A DNA stretch of 64,000 bases from Liolophura sinensis (taxonomy: Eukaryota > Mollusca > Polyplacophora > Chitonida > Chitonidae), in NCBI RefSeq assembly GCF_032854445.1, contig NC_088296.1, positions 21,997,853-22,061,852 of the forward strand. The letters are read 5' to 3'. The notes below the pieces were generated by a model, which was not told the DNA's origin, ran no database searches, and saw only the letters and a program-made list of their open reading frames with translations. Positions 25,101-34,591 of the stretch are shown here, piece by piece; within the stretch, counting starts at the first letter, position 1; every line of letters begins with the position of its first letter. Position numbers and translations under genes: made by a program.

Positions 25101-25165
25101 GTTCATTTTGGAAAGATATACTTTAAAACTGTATTTATTTGGGTGTTTCAGGACACACGTTCTAA
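15772..25165 (+). CDS. Ig-superfamily single-pass receptor, 13 exons
   Basis: Predicted 527-residue type I membrane protein. The joined exons are 15772-16138, 17276-17548, 17907-18341, 19527-19661, 20060-20131, 21417-21455, 21720-21761, 22077-22100, 22166-22195, 22703-22744, 23682-23747, 24724-24768 and 25152-25165. Every intron has GT-AG ends and every junction is phase 1, which makes the model self-consistent over 12 introns. Residues 1-122 hold a leader-like start and a V-type Ig domain, 123-213 a second Ig domain, 214-358 a third with a polar insert, and 374-396 the membrane helix. Residues 397-527 form a cytosolic tail with tyrosines at 432, 482, 494, 511 and 514. Ig receptors of this layout act in cell adhesion or recognition; ligand and pathway cannot be read here. 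The start is uncertain: an acceptor-like 'actatttcag' at about 15,808 could mean the leader lies on an upstream exon. No AATAAA lies close behind the stop. Confidence 0.8.
16432..16610. repeat. Short 22-bp degenerate minisatellite in intron 1
   Basis: Repeats of GAGGAAACCGTATAGAACCA with a 22-bp spacing, clearest at 16,488-16,560 and decaying on both sides. Confidence 0.65.
17120..17229 (+). repeat. Decayed SINE 3' part in intron 1
   Basis: 'gtgggttttgaacgagctct', 'ataataatgctagctccgtc', then an AAAT tail. It is truncated and diverged from the SINE at 27,335. Confidence 0.7.
17276..17548 (+). CDS. Ig receptor exon 2: second Ig domain
   Basis: A 91-codon phase 1-1 exon. The acceptor is 'ctttttgccag' and the donor T|GTAAGT. 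It shows the strand B cysteine in YTCHVYGG, the core tryptophan in LSWYLG and the strand F cysteine in LRCEAS, with a run of T/S/V residues between. An extra cysteine near the start (GPCSV) is unpaired in this domain. It joins exon 3 through a short LDVRY linker typical of tandem Ig domains. Confidence 0.85.
17907..18341 (+). CDS. Ig receptor exon 3: I-set Ig domain with Asn/Ser-rich insert
   Basis: A 145-codon phase 1-1 exon. The acceptor is 'ccttttccacag' and the donor A|GTGAGT. It has the I-set hallmarks LLICTADGNPPPEITW and GVYKCIAENSEG. Between the core tryptophan and the second cysteine lies an unusually long polar insert of roughly 55 residues, rich in Asn, Ser, Glu and His and holding several N-x-S/T sequons. 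The family norm is a loop of a few residues there, so the insert probably projects from the fold. It reads through AAC/AAT/AGC-rich DNA, which suggests growth by triplet slippage. Confidence 0.85.
19527..19661 (+). CDS. Ig receptor exon 4: transmembrane helix
   Basis: A 45-codon phase 1-1 exon. The acceptor is 'tttgtctgttgtag' and the donor G|GTAAGG. In the frame set by exon 3 it encodes a short juxtamembrane stalk and then a 23-residue helix of almost only Val, Ala and Ile (residues 374-396), followed by K397-Y398 as the stop-transfer edge. An overlapping frame gives a Cys-rich peptide and is rejected because it does not match the upstream phase. The GTT/GTC-rich DNA is near-microsatellite, so its length may vary between alleles. 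Confidence 0.8.
20060..20131 (+). CDS. Ig receptor exon 5: tail
   Basis: A 24-codon phase 1-1 exon, acceptor 'cttaattccacag', donor G|GTATGC. It encodes a hydrophilic His/Glu-rich segment (residues 404-427) without tyrosine. Confidence 0.75.
21417..21455 (+). CDS. Ig receptor exon 6: tail mini-exon with YIHP
   Basis: A 39-nt phase 1-1 exon, acceptor 'gttcgttacag', donor G|GTGAGT. It encodes DNFSYIHPVFVTSG. Y432 sits in a YxxP motif, a known SH2 docking pattern of Crk-type adaptors. Confidence 0.7.
21720..21761 (+). CDS. Ig receptor exon 7: tail mini-exon
   Basis: A 42-nt phase 1-1 exon, acceptor 'cgtgcttgtag', donor G|GTCAGT. It encodes a basic His/Pro-containing segment without tyrosine (residues 441-454). 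Confidence 0.65.
22077..22100 (+). CDS. Ig receptor exon 8: 24-nt tail mini-exon
   Basis: Eight codons, phase 1-1. There is a strong pyrimidine tract (TTTCCCTTGTTGTAG) and a weaker donor G|GTATCG. It encodes DIRHFKKR. The intron to exon 9 would be only 65 nt, so this exon and the next are the least certain of the chain. Confidence 0.5.
22166..22195 (+). CDS. Ig receptor exon 9: 30-nt tail mini-exon
   Basis: Ten codons, phase 1-1, acceptor 'tttctcattatag', weak donor G|GTCAAA. It encodes GIQQTITQPS. Its support is mainly that it is stop-free and keeps the phase. Confidence 0.45.
22703..22744 (+). CDS. Ig receptor exon 10: tail mini-exon with Y482
   Basis: A 42-nt phase 1-1 exon, acceptor 'cattgttttcag', donor G|GTAACT. 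It encodes VCFSSPEILYRDEE. Y482 has acidic residues behind it but no ITIM-type +3 hydrophobic residue. Confidence 0.65.
23029..23162 (-). repeat. SINE 3' part in an intron of the Ig receptor
   Basis: A minus-strand copy: (TTTA)n tail, 'gattggtgtactcaagaata', 'ggcggccatcataatggtgg', then the 'gctctggtggaaacccatga' segment. It lies between exons 10 and 11. Confidence 0.85.
23682..23747 (+). CDS. Ig receptor exon 11: tail exon with YMRP
   Basis: A 66-nt phase 1-1 exon, acceptor 'agtttatacag', donor G|GTAAAT. It encodes 22 residues including ATDYMRPDNVIF; Y494 is a YxxP motif. A second acceptor-like site at 23,650 would add a frame with a stop and is not used in this model. Confidence 0.7.
23927..24247. 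mobile_element. Candidate foldback (MITE-like) element in the Ig receptor intron
   Basis: The stretch at about 23,927-23,985 and the reverse complement of about 24,185-24,247 align over roughly 60 bp, sharing 'gatttttt', 'aaggc', 'caaa.atttga' and 'aggtgggctt'. The arms are diverged, about 75% by eye. A 57-bp piece starting in the left arm region (23,978-24,034) recurs at 24,392-24,448 with one mismatch. Confidence 0.5.
24392..24448 (+). repeat. Direct repeat of 23,978-24,034
   Basis: A 57-bp copy with one visible mismatch, starting TGGGCTTTATGAGCATACT. It is probably a fragment of the same intronic element. Confidence 0.75.
24724..24768 (+). CDS. Ig receptor exon 12: tail exon with YDPYETP
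   Basis: A 45-nt phase 1-1 exon, acceptor 'tttttctctgtag', donor C|GTAAGT (strong). It encodes EEYDPYETPFPLAPK. Y514 forms a YxxP motif and Y511 precedes it by three residues. Confidence 0.75.
24838..24985 (+). repeat. Second SINE family, fragment
   Basis: 'tacgacgaggagtcatta', 'gtgcttgtggcagagcgagt' and the following 'gtgctgcc..cacggaagtg' match the repeats at 28,625 (reverse) and 29,395. It sits in the last intron of the Ig receptor. Confidence 0.65.
25152..25165 (+). CDS. Ig receptor last exon (C-terminus)
   Basis: Acceptor 'ttgggtgtttcag'. The exon completes CGA and adds His, Thr, Phe and TAA, ending the protein in PKRHTF. The 3' UTR follows. It is very short in coding content, so the exact end is moderately certain. 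Confidence 0.65.
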
Positions 25166-25839
25166 CTGCCAACTGTTCTGAACATGGTACGTTTTTCTCG
25201 AATGATGAAGCGAGTTGATGATTCCTGCAGTGTATTGGAATGGTTGACAGATTCACCCAAACTCGGATTTACCCCTGCTGGGATATATATCAGCACGAGT
25301 GGTCCCCCCTTACATTCCTCACCATATACAGACAGGTGTGCGGGCATACTGATTGACAGACAAATATCTGGACGGACGACGACTGAAAATGGGCACAAAC
25401 TGAAATTCTTATACCACTGCACAATATGTGTACAGAAGCATAAACAATGTGTTCTGTACAAACAAATACACTATACAGCGGTAAGCGATGGCTCTGTCCT
25501 GAAACAGCGGCTTCATTGAGAAACCGGGAACAAGTAACCAGTCGCACACTTCCACTTGATATGAGTCCTCCCATGTTCTAGGACACAGTTAACTTGGGAT
25601 CTGTTTGATCACTGTTCGACGAATTTAATCTGTGGATCATTGGATTTTGAACTTCTATATCTACTTTAGAAATACCGCGCATGTCCATCTTAACTGAAAT
25701 GAATTACCACAGATTTTCTGCTGGCGCATACTGTCACCAGAACATCAGGGCATGTGATCAATGTACCCGTTGTTACATTTGTTTGTGCTTTTACAATTCC
25801 ACTATCAATTCTTAATTGCTGGGGAACATTTCTCTATGA
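25166..25839. other. Probable 3' UTR and intergenic DNA
   Basis: Overlapping open frames on both strands (for example 25,184-25,519) have no domain or splice context. I see no clear AATAAA polyadenylation signal, so the transcript end is unknown. Confidence 0.4.
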
Positions 25840-26150
25840 CCGACGCCGCGACGTTTATGTATACAGTCTTCTATCAATTCGCCGGTGCTCGACGTGGCTT
25901 GGTGGTAAAAGTGTGCAACTCCAACCGCTCTTTTACCTAGTGCTGAGACGCCTTACCGAAGGGGAGTAAGCCGCCCCGCCCTAGCCATTATACTGATACG
26001 GGTCAACCAGTCGTTGCACTATCCCCTTCATACTAAAGCCAAGCGAGGAAGTTACAACTTTGTCTGTTAAGGTCTTAGGTGCGACTCGATCCAGGATTGA
26101 CCCCGAAGCGGACGCTCTACCAACTGTGCTAGGGGGCCGGCCCCCTATTT
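25840..26150 (-). repeat. tRNA-derived SINE, second family, with head
   Basis: Read on the minus strand it starts with a tRNA-like head: A-box-like TAGCACAGTTGGTAGAGCG and B-box-like GGATCGAGTCGC. The body contains CAACGACTGGTTGACCCG and the 'taagccgccccg' segment seen also at 29,545. Confidence 0.75.
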
Positions 26151-27330
26151 GACTAGAAACCGTTGTTGAAAACACTGGTGCTGATCCGGATAAAGTAAAC
26201 GGATAGAATAAACGAGCAGAATAAAACGAATAACGGAAGTGCACATTTAGCTGATGTGACAACACTTTGCATGCCGAGGTATCACAGTGTCATCGACGCT
26301 CTGACTGAAGTCTTTTCCCACCATCTACATCTTCACAAAGTCTGAAATACTGGACGTTGTAATTAGCATCGGTGTTCTCACCAACCGTCATCAGGATGGA
26401 TCGGTTACATACACTATTTCCGAAGCCTCACATGGCATAATACAAGTTTACAATCCAGTACAGACACATATGGCATAAATTTCGCGTGGTACCTTACCAT
26501 ACATATAGCAACAAATGCAGCTTTCACTTTGCATTACAACACATTGAAATATCAACCTAGCTTGACCATCATTTTGATCTGTTGTTGATGTTAGTGAAAT
26601 CACAGCATTTTATCACCTTAGTACAGGTAAACTTCTGGTGGGGTGCGTTATAACACTAAGCAAGGATTTTTCAGTTCTTTCCAAAGTAGAAAAAATGTTT
26701 GGTATATTTGAACTAAGTGCAAAACAACTGTGCAGGAATTTATAGTGTGGTGACAACCTATAATGTCTTTGTGACAGCATTATCAAATCAATGCCCATCC
26801 ACTTCGGAGGCAAATCTTGCACCAGACTCCTCGACTTGCGCATGCGTGTGTAACCTTCAAACGATTATGAGACTGTGCAAGTTGCCAAAAGAACGTTTAT
26901 TGTAATTTAGGCCGCTTTTCAGAGTGAGAACGAGGGAATCCAGTTGTTCGGTCTACCTCAAATTCCGTATGACTGTCAGCTTTCCTATAAAACCTAAACG
27001 GTGAATGGCTTGTCGAATGGGCTTGGATTGTAGTATTTTATCAGGGCGCTTGGAAGACTGTTAGCCTTTAATCAGTGAGGTTGCAGATTCAAATCTAGCT
27101 CCTGCTGCAAGGTGCCGTGTATTTCACTATTCTCTGCACAGTTCTATTTGATGACAAAGGCAATCGCATCAATGGAAGTATCCTTGCACAATCATAACCA
27201 CATGAGGCTATGGGATTTACAATCGAAGTCTTTTATCACACCAATATTGTCACAATGATTCATGTGAGATCCATATTTTGTGATCGACAACTTAAATTCT
27301 AGCATGGTACACCATTTGATTACTGATGTC
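26151..27330. other. Intergenic DNA, no gene recognised
   Basis: No open frame with domain signals and no clear repeat. A few short frames around 26,613-26,905 are not supported. Confidence 0.45.
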
Positions 27331-27334
27331 ACTC

Positions 27335-27567
27335 GGGGCCTCCGTGGCTCAGTTGGTTAGTGCGCTAGCGCAGCGCAATGACCCGCGAGTCTCTCACCAA
27401 CGCGGTCGCTGTGAGTTCAAGTCCAGCTCATGCTGGCTTCCTCCCCGCCCGTATGTGGGAAGGTCTGCTAGCAACCTGCGGATTGTTGTGGGTTTCCCCT
27501 GGGCTCTGATCGGTTTCCACCCACCATAATGCTGGCCGCCGTCGTATAAGTGAAATATTCTTGAGTC
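27335..27567 (+). repeat. Most complete SINE copy, tRNA-derived
   Basis: The head carries a near-perfect A box (TGGCTCAGTTGG) and B box (GTTCAAGTCC), followed by 'catgctggcttcctccccgc', 'agcaacctgcggattgttgt', 'cccaccataatgctggccgc' and 'gtcgtataagtgaaatattc'. The copy is cut right after 'cttgag', before the usual (AAAT)n tail. I used it as the reference for the other copies. Confidence 0.9.
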
Positions 27568-28195
27568 GTCTACAACATCATTGAAAATTGTTGACTGGTT
27601 CCTGTAATATTGTCCTATGTTCGTGGTTTATATACTTTCTTAACTGTTTGGTGTTATGCGTCGTGTTGGGAATTAGCCGTGCGATTATTGACCGGGAACG
27701 TTCTTATTGGTTGACGGCTGGTATACGAATCTCTGTTTCGATGCATAGATTCTCAAAACGTAAAGGAAGTTTTGATGACATTTTAATTGATCGATTATCT
27801 TCCTCGCACAGCGAGAACAGAACAAAAGACAAAAGGGCACAAACGACATATTTTTGTTAACTTAAGTTCACAGATGTTGAGCTCCTACAATTTCTCTATC
27901 GTTTGTCTACTCTAAATAACTTTTCTTGAAACTTTTTTTTCCTGACCCCCATGTCAAAGAAAATGTAATAAACACAGTTACCTAACTTTTGCGACCAGGA
28001 TTAGAGGACATCTTTACCATTAGCAATAAAAAAGATTAAACTCAAAAAATCCCATTTGTAAACTTTAAAAGTGACATGTTTTATTTAGCAAAAACCAAAA
28101 AAATTAACAGTTTAATATTTCTATCGATTAAAATGATCTGGACTTGGGCAGAGGAATTCTGGATTCGCTGTCGGAGTTCTTAGGGCTACGATAGC
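27568..28195. other. Intergenic DNA, no gene recognised
   Basis: A 90-codon frame (27,588-27,860) reads a hydrophobic stretch and then a basic segment. I recognise no domain, and there is no splice or promoter context. Confidence 0.4.
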
Positions 28196-28372
28196 AATGA
28201 TCTGCCTTCTCTTCGGTAGTACGTGGGAAGGTGTGACAGCAACCTGCGGATGATCGTTGGCTTTCCCTGGGCTGTGTCACATTTTCTCTTACCACCATAA
28301 TGGTCGCCTTCGCATAGATGAAGTATTCTTGAGTACGGCTTAAAGCACCAGTCAAATAAATAAATCAATAAA
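28196..28372 (+). repeat. SINE 3' part
   Basis: 'gtacgtgggaaggtgtgaca', 'ccaccataatggtcgcc', 'gtattcttgagtacggct' and an (AAAT)n tail. Confidence 0.85.
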
Positions 28373-28429
28373 CAATGAGCTAATAACATATCTTGTGGAT
28401 CCGTTTGTGTATACCTACATGTTCACTAA

Positions 28430-28578
28430 TACTGCGAGGTCTTCGGCAACCTGTGGATGGTCGTGGGTTTCCCCCGAGCTCTGCCCGGTATCCTCCCACC
28501 ATAATGCTGGCCGCCGTCGTATAAGTGAAATATTCTTGAGTACGGCGTAAAACACTAATCAAATAAATAAATAACTAA
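28430..28578 (+). repeat. SINE 3' part
   Basis: 'ggcaacctgtggatggtcgt', 'cccgagctctgcccgg', 'cataatgctggccgccgtcg' and an (AAAT)n tail. It is closer to the apparent consensus than most copies. Confidence 0.9.
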
Positions 28579-28624
28579 ACTAAAACTGCGTGTCAAAGTC
28601 GGGAGACAGGGGATCAAACCATAG

Positions 28625-28865
28625 AATTTACAAATGATACATGCTGATGCTTCGTTTGTCGCTCAGAACTGGGAGGATAGTGAAAATAAACAGCACTGGT
28701 TGGCCCGGTGTCAGTGTAATATGGCTGTGAGAAGTGTCATATCTGGTGTCTTCGGTGTGATGCTTCAGTGGCGACAGCATTTTGACGATATAGACTCGCC
28801 CTGCCACAAGGAGACACAGTATATGTTCACACACCTAATGACTCCTCGTCGTCATATCACTGATT
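28625..28865 (-). repeat. Second SINE family, minus strand
   Basis: The reverse complement carries TATGACGACGAGGAGTCATT, CTCCTTGTGGCAGGGCGAGT and the following block, matching 24,838 and 29,395. The open frame over it is not a gene. Confidence 0.7.
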
Positions 28866-29394
28866 TTAAGTACGGCGTTATAAAACAAGTATCCATGTTT
28901 TCATTCTAAAACTGCGTGTAATACCGTACTTGGTATTTGGTTGACCAAGACACTCCGGTTTTCTCCACCAGGGATATTCTTGGACATAACCTTACATAAC
29001 ACCCCTTTTAAAAAACTTCCCTGAAAAATTACCACTCATTTTATGTGACACGGGTAAACTTCACAGCAACTGAGTTCTAACCCTTTGACTAGCAGAAACC
29101 TCATGTCTCCCACACACATTTAAAACCTCAATTATATGTCTTTTTTTGGTAACAGTGTCTTCGTGTTAGGCAATACACTCGGTATCCTCGGGGTACACCA
29201 TGGGTTTTTTGGTATTTGAGGAATTTTCCTAAACGTGACAGACGGATGTTATTCTGATGGACGATAGGTAATCTGCGACAAACTTAAAGTAAGACCTGCT
29301 ACAAGCTTGACTGAATAATTGATCAGTTGATTGATTAACAAATTTGTCTTGGAGGAGGTAAGTTTTATCGTTTACCTTGTACACACCCTTATTG
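28866..29394. other. Intergenic DNA, no gene recognised
   Basis: Nothing recognised. Confidence 0.45.
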
Positions 29395-29660
29395 GGTGAG
29401 TGAGTGCTTGGGGTTTAACGTCATACTCAACATTTTTTTTCAGTCATATTACGACGAAGGAATCCTTATGATGTATGTAATGTGCCTCCTTGTGGCAGGA
29501 CGGATTTCCACCGCTCTTTTATCTAGTGCTGCTTCGCTGAGACGACATGTAAGCCGCCCCGTATACTGTTACGGGTCAACTGATGCGGGTCAACCAGTCG
29601 TTACACTATCTCCTTCGTGCTGAAAGCCAAGCGAGTAAGTTACAACTTTGTGTATGTCTC
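29395..29660 (+). repeat. Second SINE family, long copy
   Basis: It starts 'gagtgagtgcttggggttta' and contains 'attacgacgaaggaatcctt', 'gtgcctccttgtggcaggac', 'taagccgccccgtatactgt' and 'cgggtcaaccagtcgttaca'. The tRNA-like head seen at 26,150 is missing here. Confidence 0.75.
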
Positions 29661-29773
29661 GCATGAACACTGTCTAAAAGTATCTTGTGTATCCATGCAT
29701 TTATATGTTTGATTTGGGTTTGGGTCGTCAATAATAATTCTTTATTTATACGACGGCTTCCAGTTTCAAATCT

Positions 29774-30500
29774 GGAGGACAACCAGAGCAAATACCCCTT
29801 ACGGTACGCGGCCTTGAGCGACCTTAGCTTCGTGGAGGACAAGCAGAGCAAATATCCCTTACAGTACGCGGCCTTGAGCGACCTAAGCTTCGTGGAGGAC
29901 AACCAGAGCAAATACCCCTTACAGTACACGGCCTAGAGCGACAGTAGCTTTGTGGAGGACAACCAGAGCAAATACCCGTTACAGAACGCGGCCTTCAGCG
30001 ACCTTAGCTTCGTGGAGGACAAGCAGAGCAAATACCCTTTACAGTACGCGGCCTAGAGCGACAGTAGCTTCGTGGAGGACAAGCAGAGCAAATACCCCTT
30101 ACAGTACGCGGCCTAGAGCGACAGTAGCTTCGTGGAGCACAAGCAGAGCAAATACCCATTACAGTACGCGGCCTTCAGCGACCTTAGCTTCGTGGAGGAC
30201 AACCAGAACAAATACCCCTTACAGTACTCGGCCTTGAGCGACCTTAGCTTCGTGGGGGACAACCAGAGCAAATACCCCTTACAGTACACGGCCTAGAGCG
30301 ACAGTAGCTTCGTGGAGGACAAGCAGAGCAAATACCCCTTACAGTACTCGGCCTTGAGCGACAGTAGCTTCGTGGAGGACAACCAGAGCAAATACCCCTT
30401 ACAGTACGCGGCCTTCAGCGACCTTAGCTTCGTGGAGGACAACCAGAGCAAATACCCCTTACAATACGCGGCCTTCAGCGACCTAAGCTTCGTGGAGGAC
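29774..30500. repeat. 60-bp minisatellite, about 12 units
   Basis: An exact 60-bp period over 12 units: TGGAGGACAACCAGAGCAAA, then TACCCCTTACAGTACGCGGC, then a variable end. Two unit types exist. One ends GCCTTGAGC or GCCTTCAGC, the other GCCTAGAGC and is mostly followed by GACAGTAGC. One frame reads a 20-residue unit (VEDNQSKYPLQYAALSDLSF) through, but four of the twelve units carry an in-frame TAG. As it stands this is a minisatellite, perhaps of coding origin. Confidence 0.85.
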
Positions 30501-30812
30501 CATTTAAACGCTATCTTTTATTCATCAGGGCCAGAGAAACAGGGAAGGTTGTGCAATATCGAAAACTCACAGTCCTAGTGTTTGGTTTATTTGAACACCA
30601 TTTTAATCTCACCGGCTTTATGTGAATTAGCTCACAAGTCGTCCTGCTGAGATTTCGTCATCATGGATACCTTGGCACCAGGTACATACAAATAAGTCGC
30701 ACTTGTTGGAAACTGAGAGATTTTCAATCTTTTTAATATAATAACTTTTCAGTTTGGTATGTACATGTATATATTATATACATGTACATTTATATTTAAA
30801 ATGAATAGAACA
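30501..30812. other. Spacer before the transporter units
   Basis: Unique sequence. It contains none of the E-box-rich sequence that precedes transporter copies 2-4. Confidence 0.5.
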
Positions 30813-30907
30813 GATTAGTCTCCCGTTTCTCTGGTCCACCATTTTGATGTCTCATCAGAACGTTTGGCTGCGCCTGTAAGAGGCATTCAAGAGTTCAGTC
30901 TAAAACA

Positions 30908-30915
30908 TGACGTCA
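30908..30915. promoter_or_regulatory. Palindromic CRE, unit 1
   Basis: TGACGTCA, the perfect CREB/ATF palindrome, 743 bp upstream of the copy 1 ATG. A second hyphenated pair TGACGT/ACGTCA lies about 100 bp downstream. Matches of this length can occur by chance. Confidence 0.4.
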
Positions 30916-31657
30916 TGCCAAACTGTTGATATATGCTAGCTGCTATATGATGTTTCACGGCGCAGGCGTGCACAAGCCGTATACACCCGCTGTCATTCCA
31001 TTATGCATTTACTGACGTTGACAGGACGTCAGAAACGTGATATCAACATCTGTTTGCGGTGTTTTGATTCAGAGAGAGTTGCACGAAAGCATGCAACAGA
31101 AAAAATACATTAGATAAAAGTAAATGTAAGAAAATGTTATACCCTTTCACAGTCTCTTTGCTGAGTAAGTGCACTTGTATGGCCTTGTATTTTACCTGGT
31201 GAAGGTTCAGTCTGCCCGCCTCAACCTCAGGCGCTAACAGTTGAGTATTTTCTCACATGTCCTTTCTCGCTTACTGCGAGTCTTTCGTGTACGTCTGTAA
31301 AAATCTGTATGCGAGAAATTGCCGTTTCAAGTGTAAATACGCAACGCCTAACGGCTAGTACATAAAGTAAATGTTGTCGTCAATGACCTGGCAAACCAAG
31401 CGTGTCAACATACAAGAATATCTCTTAAACATGTCTTAAAAGTACATTGTACTTGTAGATTAATTTATAGAAACGCTCATCAACACTTATACACGTGAGA
31501 AAATTTAACAACCAAGATACAAGGGCTTATCTACATGCTTAATTAGGTTAACACTCTCTGCTACAGGTAATTTATAAAAATAACGGATATATTCTATACA
31601 TATTTATGATGACAAAAGAGCATTGTTGAACGGTTTTCGTGTGCTTACCCCACGATC

Positions 31658-34365
31658 ATGATGGAGAGACAGATGTTTCTGCTCGGACTCCGGGTTATCT
31701 TCGCTTTGTTCTGTGCTGTGATCAACGGGATAGATCTGTCCTTCAACGTTTATGCGGTCCCACTGAAAGACACGTTCGACTTTACCCAAACTCAAGGTAA
31801 GACTCAGTGTAACATTACCACAGTATATATGTACGTACACGTCCATATGTAAATTTGTTTAAGAGTTTCACACCGCCATAGTGGGGTTTGTTGTAAGAAC
31901 GAACAGCGGGTTAGAATAGCCGGCAATGAAAGGTTGCAATCAGTCAGGTTGAGAACATATATTTTATACAACTTCCCACCATCACTACCCCCTCCCCCCC
32001 CCCCACCCATCTCCACACCCCTCCACTACTTCAACCTCACCAACACTGCGATATAACATTAACACTCATACTATTATGATGGGGAAATATATAATGTAGC
32101 AACAAGGCAATCCCAGATAATTGTATATCGAGAAGATGTAACATCTAGAAATAAGGCGAAGTCCCTAAGTCGGAAATTGTCTAAACTGACGTCTTGAAAT
32201 GAATTCAAAGAAAACGTTGGATCGGCTTAGTTCTAGGAGCGTGGAGTTTGTTAGTATTTAAGCATTTACACCAACAGTTAGAATAAAACCCAAACTGAAC
32301 AGCTTGACAACAAGTTGCATTTCACAGGTCATTTATAAGCACACTTTCGTCCTTCTCTGGTTTTACTCTCAATGATGAACTTACTTTTTATCATCTTATG
32401 GCTGGTAACTACCGTGTAAACTCGCACTTGGAGCTTAAAGTGAATAAAATACAATTAAAATTCAAACACACAAAGTTTGCCAGTTACATGTCCTTGTTGT
32501 TGTTCCTTGTATCTGCAGTTGAAGCTTTGGCCTCAATGGTTTGTGTTGGATTTGGTCTGGCGTTCATAGAAATCCTGCTCAGCTCTAAGTTTGGGTACAT
32601 TACAACATTCATCGTTACCTGGATCACATTACCTCTCACCAGCGGACTATTTGGCCTTGCGGCTGTACACAACGAGTTCATGCACTCCCAGCCAGTGTGA
32701 ATCTATGTCATACAGATATGCATGTGTAAGTTAGTAGAAATAGCCAAACTTTCCACAGGAATATACAAAATTTGAAAGTGCTGGTTACCTTGTATAGGCC
32801 TCAGCTGTAATGAGAACAAAACCCCAGGTTCGACCTAGTTTCCTTCCAGCACACTACTAGCCTCCATCGTATATGTGAAATATTCATGCACAGGGTGTAT
32901 AAATCATACAAAAAAGTAATACGCAGAAACAAAGTAAAGGCAGATGTGACTTGTAAAACGGATTAACATTTTACAAGGGAAAAAAGGTGAAGAGTTTAAA
33001 ATTGTACCCTACGGTATTTACGGGCAACAAGAACTTACTTCTGCTTATGGTTTACTGGAATGCGTCTTTTTGACAATTTTACTCGTAAGTGAATGTAACA
33101 TTGGATAATATTGCACAGCGCCACATGACACATTTAGTCTCAACTTATGTTATAAGCCCAGAATAATTTTTAAAATGTTTGAAATATTGTCTTTCCTTCT
33201 TTCAGCTTTAAGTAATGTGGTAACATTGACTTTGGTGAGAAACGTTGTTGTTGGTATTTTACCAAAAAGATTCGTCGGAACCATAATTGGACTTACCGGC
33301 TCAACTGTTTGTTTCGGCAAGATAGCTTACTCTGGCCTGCTGGAGTTGATTTGTCATAACGACTTAGCCAAATTTTTCTTCACCATATCGATTGTGTCGG
33401 GTGTATTTCTCAGCTTGTTTTACCCATTGTTGTATCCCGCGGCCAGGGAACTGGAGAGCCACAGATATAGGCAGTAGCATGAGGAAAGTCACACAGAAAA
33501 AGAGTCGCTAAACAACTACCAGCGTGACGGGGAGTCGCACGACCACCAAGACACGGAGTCGCAAGGAACCTACCGGCAAAACGAGGAGTCGCACGACCAC
33601 CAAAGTGCGGAGTCGCTAGAAAACTACCAGCGAGACGGGTAGTCGCAAGACCACCAAGACACCGAGTCGCAAAGAAACTACAAGCAAGACAAGGAGTCGC
33701 AAGAAAAGAGTTATCTTAAGGAGTACAAAAAAGAAAACACACCTCTTGAGGACATGATAAGGGGTAGGTATTTCCACATGACATTTTGGACATCCACAGT
33801 TTTCGCCTCAGCTGCGTACACCGTTCTCAATAACATCACCTCCATTACCAGTTCCATCGGGATGAAGGAGTCATTTAACATTATCACCACCATGTCCGTG
33901 AGCATAATGATCATTCGCGTAGTCTATGGTATGTTATTTGATAAAGTCGCATCTCAAACATTTGCCTTTTGGCTTTTGTTCAGCATGTATTTCAGTTTTG
34001 CTCTTGGACTGATACTCGGTTTGTGCTATCTTAATAGTACCACCGTTTATATCATCGGGGTTCTGTGTGGGATAGCTGTGGGTCCGGCATGCGAACTTCC
34101 CGTGTTAGTGCTGGTGTTCCAATACGGGCGGTCGAACTTAAATCTAATATTTGTTGCGTTTTACTTCACATAGGCTGCCGGTCAACTAATAATGCAAATG
34201 ATGACTGGATACCTATATGACAGAAACGTTATAACTGGAACTTCATGTCAAGGCACACACTGTTTCTGTTGGTCCTTCGTCTTTCTTCTGGGCCTGACTG
34301 TTCTTATCACCACTTTTCAATTTATAAATTACTTGATGACATTCCACAAGTGTATAAAGTCGTGA
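31658..34365 (+). pseudogene. MFS-type transporter copy 1, four in-frame stops
   Basis: Same three exons as copy 4: 31658-31796, 32519-32725 and 33206-34365. Splice sites are intact and no frameshift was seen. Four premature stops are present: TGA at 32698-32700 (TGG in the others), TAG at 33475-33477 (TCG), TAG at 33640-33642 (GAG) and TAG at 34171-34173 (TTG). The cytosolic loop has one 54-bp repeat fewer than copies 2 and 4. This copy also lacks the E-box block that precedes copies 2-4, because it is the first unit. Several readable fragments (for example 33,754-34,173) are pieces of this gene. Confidence 0.85.
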
Positions 34366-34585
34366 AGACACATTGAGCTGCTGTCAGCGGGGAAAAATAA
34401 ATATTACACGGAGCCCACATGAAAGAGTATCAAAAGTTAGTTGTAAATGTGGTCTTCAATATTTTTTTACATAAAGAGAAAAAGACACTTGAAAATATTT
34501 TTGTAGGATGGGTATTTTTACGGCCTTTTGGTATATACACTGTCTTTCTGTAATAATGGTATAAATAGGGATGTAACACATGTTT

Positions 34586-34591
34586 AATAAA
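34586..34591 (+). terminator. AATAAA polyadenylation signal, copy 1
   Basis: AATAAA about 220 bp after the stop, in TGTTTAATAAATATATTTGC, conserved behind all four copies. Confidence 0.6.

Noticed and set aside
25184-25519. 111-codon frame behind the Ig receptor
   Set aside because: No domain, overlapping open frames on the other strand, and it lies in the presumed 3' UTR.
27335-27425. Functional tRNA gene
   Set aside because: It has A- and B-box-like sequence but an imperfect cloverleaf region continuous with a SINE body, so it is a SINE head.
27588-27860. 90-codon frame that faintly suggested a retroelement end
   Set aside because: No conserved reverse-transcriptase or endonuclease motif could be seen.
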